Source: Nocardioides sp.
GTDB lineage: Bacteria; Actinomycetota; Actinomycetes; Propionibacteriales; Nocardioidaceae
NCBI GenBank assembly: GCA_003519585.1
Contig: DOWL01000121.1
Span: 5,537 to 12,694, forward strand
DNA length: 7,158 bases
Direction of reading: 5' to 3'
The translations under genes and the position numbers were made by a program. Shown here one piece after another: positions 1 to 5,604 of this stretch. Each line of letters starts with the position of its first letter. The first letter of the stretch is position 1. The notes beneath the pieces were generated by a model. The model saw only the letters and a list, made by a program, of their open reading frames with translations. It had not been told where the DNA came from and made no database searches.

Positions 1-533
1 TCGAGCGGGACCTGCACGACGGCGCGCAGCAGCGCATCGTCGCGACGGGGATGCGGCTGCGACTCCTGCAGGAGCACCTGCCTGCGGAACAAGCCGCCGA
101 GGTGGACACAGCGGTCGCGGAGCTCCGGGGCACCGTCGACGAACTGCGCCGGATCGCCCAGGGCGTCCGGCCGATCCTGCTCGACGACGGTCTGGCCGCC
201 GCGCTCACGGCCGTGAAGGCCTCCTCCCCCATCCCGTTCGACCTGATGGTCGGCGACCTACCCGCGGTCAGCGACATCCGCATGCTCACGGCGTACCTCG
301 TCGTCACCGAAGCGGTCGCGAACGTGCTCAAGCACGCACAGGCCTCGCGCATCAGCGTGACCGTCGCCGCCCGTCAGGACCGACTGGCGGTCGAGGTCGT
401 GGACGACGGCATCGGCGGGGTGCCCGACGACGCTCCCCTCACTGCCCTTCGGGATCGCGTCGTGTCGGTCGGCGGCACGCTGGGCATCCGGAGCACACCG
501 AGCGGCGGCACCACGATCCAGGCGGTGGTCTGA
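1..533 (+). CDS. Sensor histidine kinase, NarL/DesK type (HisKA_3 + HATPase_c), 5' truncated
   Basis: C-terminal 176 codons of a two-component sensor kinase; the gene begins before the window and is read from base 3. The fragment opens with the phosphoacceptor motif ERDLHDGAQQR, in which the His encoded at 15-17 is the expected autophosphorylation site of a HisKA_3 dimerisation domain. The second dimerisation helix follows (ELRRIAQGVRPILLDDGLAAAL). The HATPase domain has an N-box (TEAVANVLKHA, fragment residues about 102-112), a G1 box (VVDDGIGG, about 133-139) and a glycine-rich end (SGGTTIQAVV). All key residues of an active kinase are present. The input domain lies outside the window, so the signal is unknown. 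The TGA stop is followed immediately by the ATG of the response regulator (TGAATG), so the two are surely co-transcribed and probably translationally coupled. Family assignment is secure; the specific system is not identifiable. Confidence 0.93.
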   Translation, partial: ERDLHDGAQQRIVATGMRLRLLQEHLPAEQAAEVDTAVAELRGTVDELRRIAQGVRPILLDDGLAAALTAVKASSPIPFDLMVGDLPAVSDIRMLTAYLVVTEAVANVLKHAQASRISVTVAARQDRLAVEVVDDGIGGVPDDAPLTALRDRVVSVGGTLGIRSTPSGGTTIQAVV

Positions 534-1169
534 ATGCGCATCGTGGTGGCCGAGGACTCCGTCCTCTTCCGCGAGGGCCTGGTCCGCCTGCTCGCAGAGA
601 AGGGCCATGAGGTGCTGGACGCCGTCGGTGACGCAGCCGCCCTGCAGGAGTCGGTCGACCGCAACCGGCCAGACCTCGCCGTCATCGACGTACGGATGCC
701 GCCCGCGATGGAGTCCGACGGCGCCGAAGCGGCCGCAGCCCTACGCGTGCTCTACCCCGATCTCGGGCTCCTTCTGCTGAGCCAACACATCGAACTGCGG
801 CACGTGCTCCCGCTCGTCGGGACACCCGGCTTCGGCTACCTGCTCAAGGACCGGGTGCTCGACCTGGCCGATTTCACCGCCGCGGCCGAGCGCGTCGCGA
901 CCGGGGGCAGCGCGCTGGACCCGGCGGTCGTGCAATCCCTCGTCCACGCCCGCGCCGGATCGACGCTCGACGACCTCTCCGAGCGAGAACTCGACGTCCT
1001 CGGCCAGGTCGCACAGGGCCTGTCCAACACCGCCATCGCCGACAAGCTCGTCGTCTCCGACCGCACCGTCGAGGCACACATCCGCTCGGTGTTCACTAAG
1101 CTGGGCCTCCCCGACGAAGGCACTAACCGCCGCGTCCTGGCGGTGCTGCGCTACTTGGAGGCGCGCTGA
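534..1169 (+). CDS. Response regulator, NarL/FixJ family (REC + LuxR-type HTH)
   Basis: A 211-residue DNA-binding response regulator, full length for the family. The receiver domain (about 1-120) has the acidic pair E7/D8, phosphoacceptor D52 in VIDVRMPP, a Ser at the switch position (S83, LLLLSQH) and the conserved Lys K105 in YLLKD. The LuxR-type helix-turn-helix occupies about 143-205, with LSERELDVLGQVAQGLSNTAIA, then VVSDRTVEAHIRSVFTKLGL; the TVEAHI helix is the recognition helix. It should be phosphorylated by the kinase encoded immediately upstream, to which it is joined stop-to-start with no gap. Its targets are unknown. The next gene starts about 80 bp downstream behind its own promoter-like element, so the sigma factor is probably a separate unit, though control of it by this regulator cannot be excluded. 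Confidence 0.95.
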   Translation: MRIVVAEDSVLFREGLVRLLAEKGHEVLDAVGDAAALQESVDRNRPDLAVIDVRMPPAMESDGAEAAAALRVLYPDLGLLLLSQHIELRHVLPLVGTPGFGYLLKDRVLDLADFTAAAERVATGGSALDPAVVQSLVHARAGSTLDDLSERELDVLGQVAQGLSNTAIADKLVVSDRTVEAHIRSVFTKLGLPDEGTNRRVLAVLRYLEAR

Positions 1170-1215
1170 CTCGACCCGTGGTGCGACCTGGTCGGTTCCC
1201 CAGGCTGAAAGTCGA

Positions 1216-1247
1216 CCTGTAACGAACAGCGGGTGTGGCTCATATAG
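1216..1247 (+). promoter_or_regulatory. Candidate promoter of the ECF sigma operon (TGTAAC-N17-CATATA)
   Basis: The -35-like CCTGTAAC (1216-1223) and -10-like CTCATATAG (1239-1247) are separated so that TGTAAC and CATATA lie exactly 17 bp apart. The same two boxes with the same spacing occur on the minus strand before the secreted repeat protein at 2415-3089. CATATA ends 6 bp before the ATG at 1253, so the transcript would be leaderless or nearly so. That fits the lack of a properly spaced Shine-Dalgarno. Self-recognition by the ECF sigma factor is inferred from the shared motif, not shown. Confidence 0.5.
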
Positions 1248-1252
1248 CGGAG

Positions 1253-1816
1253 ATGGACGAGGATCCCGCGGGCGAGCATCGGCTGGTGGATCGCGCCCGG
1301 CGTGGTGATCCCGACGCGTGGGAGCTGCTGTACCGGCGCGCGTACCCGCGACTGATCGCGTTCGCGAGGCGGCGGCTGATGGCCGAGGAACAGGCCGAGG
1401 AGGCGGTGAGCGAGACGATGGCGCGGGCGATGGACGCGATCGGGCGCTACCGTCCGGGCTCCTCCGGGATCGAGGGCTGGCTGTTCGGGATCGCCAGGAA
1501 CGTCGTCCTGGAGAGCTACCGCTCCAGCGGCCGGCACCGGGCAACCGACCCGACCAGTCTCACGGCCATCGCCGCCACGCCCGCGCAGGGAAGCCCCGAG
1601 CACGCCGTCTTGGTGACCGAAGAGCGGCGGATGCTGGTCACGGCCTTCGAGCGGCTGTCGGCGGCCGACCGCGAGCTCTTGGAGCTACGCGTACTGGCCG
1701 GTCTGGACGCGCAACAGGTGGGTGCGTTGACCGGCCGGAGGGCGGGCGCCGTGCGAACCGCACAGTCCCGGGCGCTGGCGCGGCTACGCACCAACTTCGA
1801 GGGGTTGATGGCATGA
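1253..1816 (+). CDS. ECF-family RNA polymerase sigma factor
   Basis: A 187-residue group 4 (ECF) sigma factor, normal length for the family. Region 2 spans about residues 18-85: helices with WELLYRRAYPRLIAFARRRL, an acidic EEAVSETMARAMDAI segment corresponding to region 2.2, and IEGWLFGIARNVVLESYR (regions 2.3/2.4, -10 recognition). After a linker, region 4 (about 125-182) has FERLSAADRELLELRVLAG and a helix-turn-helix with VGALTGRRAGAVRTAQSRAL for -35 binding. ATG 1253 is preferred; an in-frame GTG at 1235 would add six residues but falls between the -35 and -10 boxes of the likely promoter. The end overlaps the next gene by 4 bp (ATGA, 1813-1816), the usual arrangement for a sigma factor and its anti-sigma partner. 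I cannot assign the ECF subgroup by eye. Confidence 0.9.
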   Translation: MDEDPAGEHRLVDRARRGDPDAWELLYRRAYPRLIAFARRRLMAEEQAEEAVSETMARAMDAIGRYRPGSSGIEGWLFGIARNVVLESYRSSGRHRATDPTSLTAIAATPAQGSPEHAVLVTEERRMLVTAFERLSAADRELLELRVLAGLDAQQVGALTGRRAGAVRTAQSRALARLRTNFEGLMA

Positions 1817-2385
1817 CCCGATCGGATCAGGGTCCCGAGTGGGACGACGAGCCAGCAGTGCTGGAGGAACTGGGCAGAGCCTTGGGACACGACTCGGAAG
1901 CGGAGCCTCCCCCCGACCGCGTCGCCGCGATCCGCGCCGCCGCCGTCCATCTGCAAGCCGGCGGGCTAGAGGAGCCCCGGCGCCGGCCCGACCGCCGGTT
2001 CCTCCTGGCCGGCGGTGTCGCCGCGGGCGTCGGCGGGATCGCCGGGTTCCTCACTCGCGGCAGCGACGAGCAGGAGCCGGAGAGCCCGCCAACCGAACAG
2101 ATCCGCTTCTCGGGAGACGCCGACGTGACGATGTCCGCGCTCATCAACCACACCTGGGGCACCGAGCTGCTGCTCGACCTCTCCGGCCTGATGCCAGGCA
2201 CCGAGTACGACGTGGTCTTCGAGACCCGAGGAGGTACGGCGGCCGCAGGATCGCTGCTGGCCGTGGACGGCGTGGTGATGAAGTGCAGGTTCAACGCCGC
2301 GCCCCTGCGCGCCGACGTACTCGCGATCGAGCTGCGTGGCCCGGACGGCGCGGCAGTGCTCCACTCGACGCTGCCGCAGGCCTGA
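1813..2385 (+). CDS. Probable membrane anti-sigma factor lacking a zinc-binding motif
   Basis: A 190-residue protein translationally coupled (ATGA overlap) to the ECF sigma gene. The cytoplasmic part (about 1-60) is acidic then Arg-rich and has an AVLEELGRAL helix. A single membrane segment follows at about 63-80 (FLLAGGVAAGVGGIAGFL), preceded by many Arg residues, which predicts N-in/C-out topology. The extracytoplasmic part (about 95-190) has a beta-rich pattern, TWGTELLLDLSGLMPGTEY, then AAAGSLLAVDG and DVLAIELRGPDGA, like the outer domain of many actinobacterial anti-sigma factors (GLPPG-Y...AG-W type). Its expected role is to hold the sigma factor at the membrane until an envelope signal arrives. 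Oddity: there is no HxxxCxxC zinc anti-sigma motif, and the only Cys (C158) is in the outer domain. Alternative: a membrane protein with another role in the same circuit. The anti-sigma role rests mainly on gene order and topology. Confidence 0.7.
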   Translation: MTRSDQGPEWDDEPAVLEELGRALGHDSEAEPPPDRVAAIRAAAVHLQAGGLEEPRRRPDRRFLLAGGVAAGVGGIAGFLTRGSDEQEPESPPTEQIRFSGDADVTMSALINHTWGTELLLDLSGLMPGTEYDVVFETRGGTAAAGSLLAVDGVVMKCRFNAAPLRADVLAIELRGPDGAAVLHSTLPQA

Positions 2386-2414
2386 CGACGGCCAGATCAT
2401 CGGGCGCCGAGGGA

Positions 2415-3089
2415 TCAGGGCGCGCGGTAGTCCTCCGAGTTGCCGCTGATGATGACGTAGAACCGCTTCCGGTTCGTGTCGGTGGTGAACGAACCATTGC
2501 TCAGGCGCGGGCTGACGACGAAGACGTTCGCGACCGCGGTGCCGGGCGGGGCGCATGCCGTGACCGGGGTCCCGCACTGGCTGACCGCGATCTCGCCGGA
2601 GAACTCGGGGTTGTTGTCGTCGCCAGGAGCGCGTCCACCCAGGACTCCGTCGCCATTCTGGTCGACGGTGTTCTGGAGGGCGATCGTGGCCGTGATGGCG
2701 TTGTTCCCGAGCGGCTCGTTGGCGTTGATGTAGATGTTGCCGTTCGCGCGCAGGCTGTTGTCCGGCGCCGGCGGCACTGCGGTGTTCGGCAGCGTCGGGT
2801 AGGCGGCGACGACGGTGAGTCCGCCGGACTGCGCCTCGATCTGCCCTTGCGCGTTGATCAGCGCCCATCGCGTGCCCGCCGGAACGACGCCGTCCCGCAG
2901 GTCCTTGCGCTTGATCGAGCCGTTGGCAACATCCTTGGACGTCAACGTCTGGTTCTTGATCTTTGCGCCCGTCACCGTGCCGTGCTTCAGCTGGGAGCCG
3001 TTGATCTGTACGGCGGCGTACGAAGTCCCTCCCAACGCCACGAGCAGCGCAGCGCTGGAGACAAGGATGGAGGGGCTTGGCTTTCTCAT
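2415..3089 (-). CDS. Secreted protein with N-terminal GTVTG/TLTSKDV-type repeats
   Basis: A 224-residue exported protein of unknown function. A Sec signal peptide (MRKPSPSILVSSAALLVALG, cleavage likely after TSYA at about 25) leads into a low-complexity stretch at about 28-66, where short units of the form NGS-LK-GTVTG, KIKN-TLTSKDV and NGSIK-KDL recur. Such units are common in secreted actinobacterial proteins and suggest a small beta-helix or stalk. The rest (about 67-224) is a compact domain rich in Asn, Gly and Thr with two Cys (C172, C179) that could form a disulfide, and an EF-hand/dockerin-like loop DQNGDG (143-148) that may bind calcium. The start is supported by GAAGGG six bases before the ATG. 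The gene converges on the sigma/anti-sigma operon with a 29 bp gap and carries the same promoter motif, so it is the best candidate target of that sigma factor. Confidence 0.82.
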   Translation of the reverse strand: MRKPSPSILVSSAALLVALGGTSYAAVQINGSQLKHGTVTGAKIKNQTLTSKDVANGSIKRKDLRDGVVPAGTRWALINAQGQIEAQSGGLTVVAAYPTLPNTAVPPAPDNSLRANGNIYINANEPLGNNAITATIALQNTVDQNGDGVLGGRAPGDDNNPEFSGEIAVSQCGTPVTACAPPGTAVANVFVVSPRLSNGSFTTDTNRKRFYVIISGNSEDYRAP

Positions 3090-3095
3090 GGGTGA

Positions 3096-3101
3096 CCCTT
3101 C
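3096..3101 (-). promoter_or_regulatory. Ribosome binding site of the secreted repeat protein
   Basis: On the minus strand this reads GAAGGG, six bases before the ATG at 3089. It fixes the start of the 224-residue protein at a point where the signal peptide begins correctly. Confidence 0.7.
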
Positions 3102-3148
3102 GTCAGAGCGCGAGCTGCGGACCAGCCCGCGTCAGAGGCGGTGCACCC

Positions 3149-3180
3149 CTATATGAGGGAAGTGGGCCGGATGTCACAGG
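3149..3180 (-). promoter_or_regulatory. Candidate promoter of the secreted repeat protein (TGTGAC-N17-CATATA)
   Basis: Minus-strand CCTGTGAC (complement of 3173-3180) and CTCATATAG (complement of 3149-3157), with TGTGAC and CATATA 17 bp apart. Seven of eight bases of the first box and all nine of the second match the element before the ECF sigma gene. Identity continues downstream as CTCATATAG-GG in both copies, while the spacer sequences differ. The -10 box lies about 60 bp before the ATG, giving a short leader that contains the ribosome binding site. It is read as a target promoter of the neighbouring ECF sigma factor, by inference. Confidence 0.5.
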
Positions 3181-3257
3181 CGACGTGTGTATTCGGTCGG
3201 ACTGAGTCCCCATGGCCAAGCTGTGGCGCGGGCGATTGTCGGCCGACGGCATGCGGT

Positions 3258-3262
3258 GGGAG
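3258..3262 (+). promoter_or_regulatory. Ribosome binding site deciding the amine oxidase start
   Basis: GGGAG lies eight bases before GTG 3271. The reading frame is open back to a GTG at 3187, but the 28 extra codons have clearly lower third-position GC (about 59%) than the codons after 3271 (about 78% over the first 23). They also lie ahead of the family's conserved N-terminus. The site therefore favours GTG 3271. Confidence 0.5.
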
Positions 3263-3270
3263 TCTTCGAT

Positions 3271-4638
3271 GTGCCCGCTCGCGCTTTCGACGATGGTTCC
3301 ACCGAGATTCCGACCCCGGTCCCCGGCGAGCCGGGGCGGGTGGTCGTCGTGGGTGCCGGCATTGCCGGACTCACGGTGGCGAACGCGCTCACCGCGGCCG
3401 GCGTGGATTGCGTGGTGGTCGAGGCGCGGGACCGGATCGGCGGGAGGCTGCACACCGTCGAGGTCGATGGCCATGTGGCAGACCTCGGTGGTGCGTGGAT
3501 CCACCATCCCGAGGGAAATGTCCTCTCCGACTGGGTCGAGCACGCGGCGGTGCCCTGGATTGTTGATCCGACCGGGACGCGGTTCACCGGCGCGGATCTC
3601 GGCGAGGGTCGTCGGCTCGGGCCCGAGGAGCTGGCGGGGGTCGGATACGCCGTCTTCGAGCCCGTCGCGCGGCGGGTCCGGGCCGATCTGGCCGCCGGCC
3701 GCCCGGACCGTTCGGTGGCCGAGGTCGTCGATGAGTACCTCGCCGAGGCTGGTCCACCGGGTGCCGAGCGGGACCGGCTGCGACAGCTCATGGCGGCGAT
3801 GGTCGAACAGGACGGTGCGGGGCCGTTCGATGCCATCTCTGCCCGATGGGCGCTGACCGAGGACATGTTCGTCGGCGACGTCGTCGACCACGTCCCTGTC
3901 GGTGGCTACCGCTCGATCCTCTCTCCCCTGGCGGCCGGCCTCGCGATCCGGTTGGGGCTCGCGGTGCGTCGCATCGAGCAGACCGGTGACGGCGTGAGAG
4001 TGGTCGGGGACGGATGGTCCGAGTCCGGCACTCATGCGGTGGTCACCGCACCGCTCGGGGTCCTCAAGAGTGGCGCGGTCGAGTTCGTGCCACCCCTGCC
4101 GCCGCAGCGACAGGCCATCATCGATCGAACCGGTTTCGGCACCTTGGAGAAGGTCGTCCTCGCCTTCGACGAGCCGTTCTGGAGGGACCGTGACCCCGGG
4201 CTGCAGCACTCGGTCATCTACCCCGCCGACCGGCGCGAGCCCGCGATCTGGACGTGGGACTTCGGGCTCTCCCCGACGCTGATGTTCCTCGTCGCCCACG
4301 GTGCGGCCTCGTCGATGCGGCGTGACCCGTTGGCGTGGGCTGTGGAACAGCTCGAGGCGGTGTACGGCGAGCCGCTCCCCATCGCGCCGACCGCGTTCGC
4401 GAGCACTGACTGGCTCGGCGACCGGTACGCCCGTGGCGCGTATGCGCACGTCTGCTTCGGCGAACGCGCCTCAGACCTCGATGCGCTCGGCGAGCCCGTC
4501 GACCGGATCTGCTTCGCCGGCGAGTACACGGGGAGCGAGCGCGCCGGCTACGCCGACGGCGCGATGAGCAGTGGGCTGCGTGAGGCCAAACGACTGCTTC
4601 AGCAGGCCGCGGTCCGTCTGGTCGCACCCGTGGGCTGA
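3271..4638 (+). CDS. FAD-dependent amine oxidase (flavin monoamine/polyamine oxidase family)
   Basis: A flavoenzyme of 455 residues (from GTG 3271), the usual length for soluble bacterial members. It should oxidise an amine to an imine, which hydrolyses to an aldehyde, with O2 giving H2O2. The N-terminal Rossmann motif VVVVGAGIAGL (24-34) is followed by the ribose-binding E51 and the family signature RIGGRLHT (55-62), then DLGGAWIH. The C-terminal FAD-binding segment FAGEYTGSERAGYADGAMSSG (415-435) is intact. The position that holds the covalent-FAD Cys in mammalian MAO (SGGCY) reads RGAYAH here (388-393), so FAD is probably non-covalent, as in polyamine oxidases and LSD1. No signal peptide is seen. 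It is divergent from the secreted-protein gene and has no clear pathway partner. A start at GTG 3187 (483 residues) is possible. The substrate cannot be told from sequence. Confidence 0.9.
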   Translation: MPARAFDDGSTEIPTPVPGEPGRVVVVGAGIAGLTVANALTAAGVDCVVVEARDRIGGRLHTVEVDGHVADLGGAWIHHPEGNVLSDWVEHAAVPWIVDPTGTRFTGADLGEGRRLGPEELAGVGYAVFEPVARRVRADLAAGRPDRSVAEVVDEYLAEAGPPGAERDRLRQLMAAMVEQDGAGPFDAISARWALTEDMFVGDVVDHVPVGGYRSILSPLAAGLAIRLGLAVRRIEQTGDGVRVVGDGWSESGTHAVVTAPLGVLKSGAVEFVPPLPPQRQAIIDRTGFGTLEKVVLAFDEPFWRDRDPGLQHSVIYPADRREPAIWTWDFGLSPTLMFLVAHGAASSMRRDPLAWAVEQLEAVYGEPLPIAPTAFASTDWLGDRYARGAYAHVCFGERASDLDALGEPVDRICFAGEYTGSERAGYADGAMSSGLREAKRLLQQAAVRLVAPVG

Positions 4639-4912
4639 AGCGGACAACCTGTTTCCGGAGGAGGCGGGCCCGCCCCGCGACGCGAGCAGCCTGGCGATCC
4701 TCGTGCCCTTCAACGACCTCGACGCCTTGGAGCGTGCTCTCAGCACCCGCGAGGTCGCGGTGGTGGTCAGCCTTCTCCACCCTCGTTGGCGAGCTGACCT
4801 CACCACGTTTCGACCCAAGCCCATGCGTTCCCTCTACACGAGCCGATGCGTGCGACTTGCCGGCACCCGGAGGGCGAGTGAGCCTGTCGTCTTGGTCTCC
4901 CGACCGACTGGA
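4639..4912 (+). pseudogene. Remnant of a class III (glutamate-1-semialdehyde type) aminotransferase
   Basis: This stretch between two genes has no convincing intact reading frame. In plus frame 2, about 4667-4768 reads GPPRDASSLAILVP then FNDLDALERALSTREVAVVV. This resembles the internal segment of class III PLP aminotransferases and aminomutases, which typically show V-PYNDLDALEAAL...DVAAVI-EP. The expected continuation (EP--TN-G) is missing: after VVV the frame reads SLLHPRW and the similarity ends. No PLP-lysine region or N-terminus is present nearby. It looks like about 100 bp of a decayed or deleted gene between the amine oxidase and the small secreted protein. The similarity is from memory of the family and short, so it could be coincidence, but the FNDLDALERAL pattern is distinctive. 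The remainder, about 4769-4912, shows nothing recognisable. Confidence 0.5.
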
Positions 4913-5314
4913 CTAGGTCGTCGCGGCGAAGTCCCCGCCGAAGAACCCACATTGGTTGGTGGTGAAGCTTCCGGTGGCCCGGTCCTCGGTCCTGAACTTG
5001 CCCGCGATGCTGACGTACCTTCCGCCGCCTGCGACGGTGAAGATGCCATTGTCCCTGATCGGGATGTTGCGGCGGACGAACTTCTCCTTCTCCCCTGCGC
5101 AGTCGGCGACGATGACTATTTTGGCGATCTTGTGGGTGTTGGCGCCGACCTTGATCCTCATCGAGCCCGCATGATCCGAGGCGTCGAGGCGCGCGTCCCT
5201 GTAAACGGTGTTCTTGGTCGGCAGCGCGGCGCCGGCCGGACCGACAGGCAGGGCAAGCGTGACCGGAACGGCGATCGCGGAGGCCAGAGCAAACCGCGCA
5301 GCTCGTCGGAACAT
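4913..5314 (-). CDS. Small secreted protein, unknown function
   Basis: A 133-residue exported protein. The signal peptide is clear: MFRRAARF, then a hydrophobic core ALASAIAVPVTLALPVG, with cleavage likely after PAGA at about 29. The mature part of about 104 residues alternates short hydrophobic strands with turns (KIAKIVIVADC, NIPIRDNGIFTVAGG, YVSIAGKF, RATGSFTTNQCG), typical of a small beta-sandwich. Its two Cys, in VADC and NQCG, are suitably placed for one disulfide. The pattern GKF...ATGSF...CG recurs in secreted actinobacterial proteins of unknown role. The start is set by AGGAAGGA nine bases before the ATG; the frame is open 72 codons further upstream, but the signal peptide and ribosome site mark the real start. 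It stands alone, 290 bp from the next gene on the same strand, and lacks the TGTRAC/CATATA element. Confidence 0.8.
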   Translation of the reverse strand: MFRRAARFALASAIAVPVTLALPVGPAGAALPTKNTVYRDARLDASDHAGSMRIKVGANTHKIAKIVIVADCAGEKEKFVRRNIPIRDNGIFTVAGGGRYVSIAGKFRTEDRATGSFTTNQCGFFGGDFAATT

Positions 5315-5323
5315 GCGACGGAG

Positions 5324-5331
5324 TCCTTCCT
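5324..5331 (-). promoter_or_regulatory. Strong ribosome binding site of the small secreted protein
   Basis: The minus strand reads AGGAAGGA, nine bases before the ATG at 5314. It decides the start against the longer open frame reaching to about 5530. Confidence 0.7.
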
Positions 5332-5604
5332 CGGAGTCGATGAGGTTCCCGAGAGGTGCAGGTAACGCATCCTGCCGGACCGAATCGTCCCGGAGAAGAG
5401 GCCGTGACGGCTGGCGCCCGGACGATCGCGGTGGATCGGTCGGGACGTCATACACCTCGGCCGTCCGATGCACCACCTCGTACGACGTCCATCGCGGAGT
5501 CGCGCCGCTCCGGGCGGGCCGACGCGCCATTCGTATCTCGGCTGATCCGTGCGTCCTAGTGGGCGAGCAACCGCCTCAGCTCAGACTCCGCGAATCGCGC
5601 GAAG
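5332..5604. other. Intergenic stretch with no supported gene
   Basis: Between the small secreted protein and the amidohydrolase (both minus strand) I see no convincing coding region. The open frames here have no ribosome site and an Arg/Pro-rich composition typical of chance frames in high-GC DNA. The promoter of the small secreted protein must lie here, but no clear -35/-10 pair stands out. A perfect 10 bp inverted repeat (TCGCGGAGTC at 5492-5501, GACTCCGCGA at 5584-5593) brackets 82 bp; its meaning is unknown. Confidence 0.5.

Noticed and set aside
1235..1252. GTG 1235 as the sigma factor start
   Set aside because: It lies between the -35-like and -10-like boxes of the matched promoter, so it would not be on the transcript; the protein fold does not need the six extra residues.
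2386..2414. Bidirectional terminator between the convergent genes
   Set aside because: Only a 5 bp stem (GCGCC/GGCGC, running into the secreted gene's 3' end) with a 10-base loop and no T-run is visible; too weak to call.
3187..3270. N-terminal extension of the amine oxidase from GTG 3187
   Set aside because: Third-position GC is low for this genome, there is no family similarity before the Rossmann motif region, and a better ribosome site precedes GTG 3271. Kept only as an alternative.
4663..4674. Perfect 12 bp palindrome GGCGGGCCCGCC after the amine oxidase
   Set aside because: Too short and loop-free to be a terminator, and such GC palindromes are expected by chance at this base composition.
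5315..5400. A third TGTRAC/CATATA element before the small secreted protein (minus-strand CGTTACC...CCTCATCGA)
   Set aside because: The first box does not match CCTGTRAC, the second lacks ATATAG, and the spacing differs by two bases.
5315..5530. Longer form of the small secreted protein (205 residues)
   Set aside because: The signal peptide starts at ATG 5314 with AGGAAGGA nine bases ahead; the upstream part would bury the signal peptide inside the protein.
5492..5593. 10 bp inverted repeat TCGCGGAGTC / GACTCCGCGA with an 82 bp interval
   Set aside because: It could be chance in GC-rich DNA; there is no transposase, target duplication or regulator nearby to give it meaning.
5556..5604. Frameshifted C-terminal tail of the amidohydrolase (minus strand, ending ESELRRLLAH)
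   Set aside because: The called frame already ends with the expected FGGTAERVY region plus a few residues, so no extra tail is needed.
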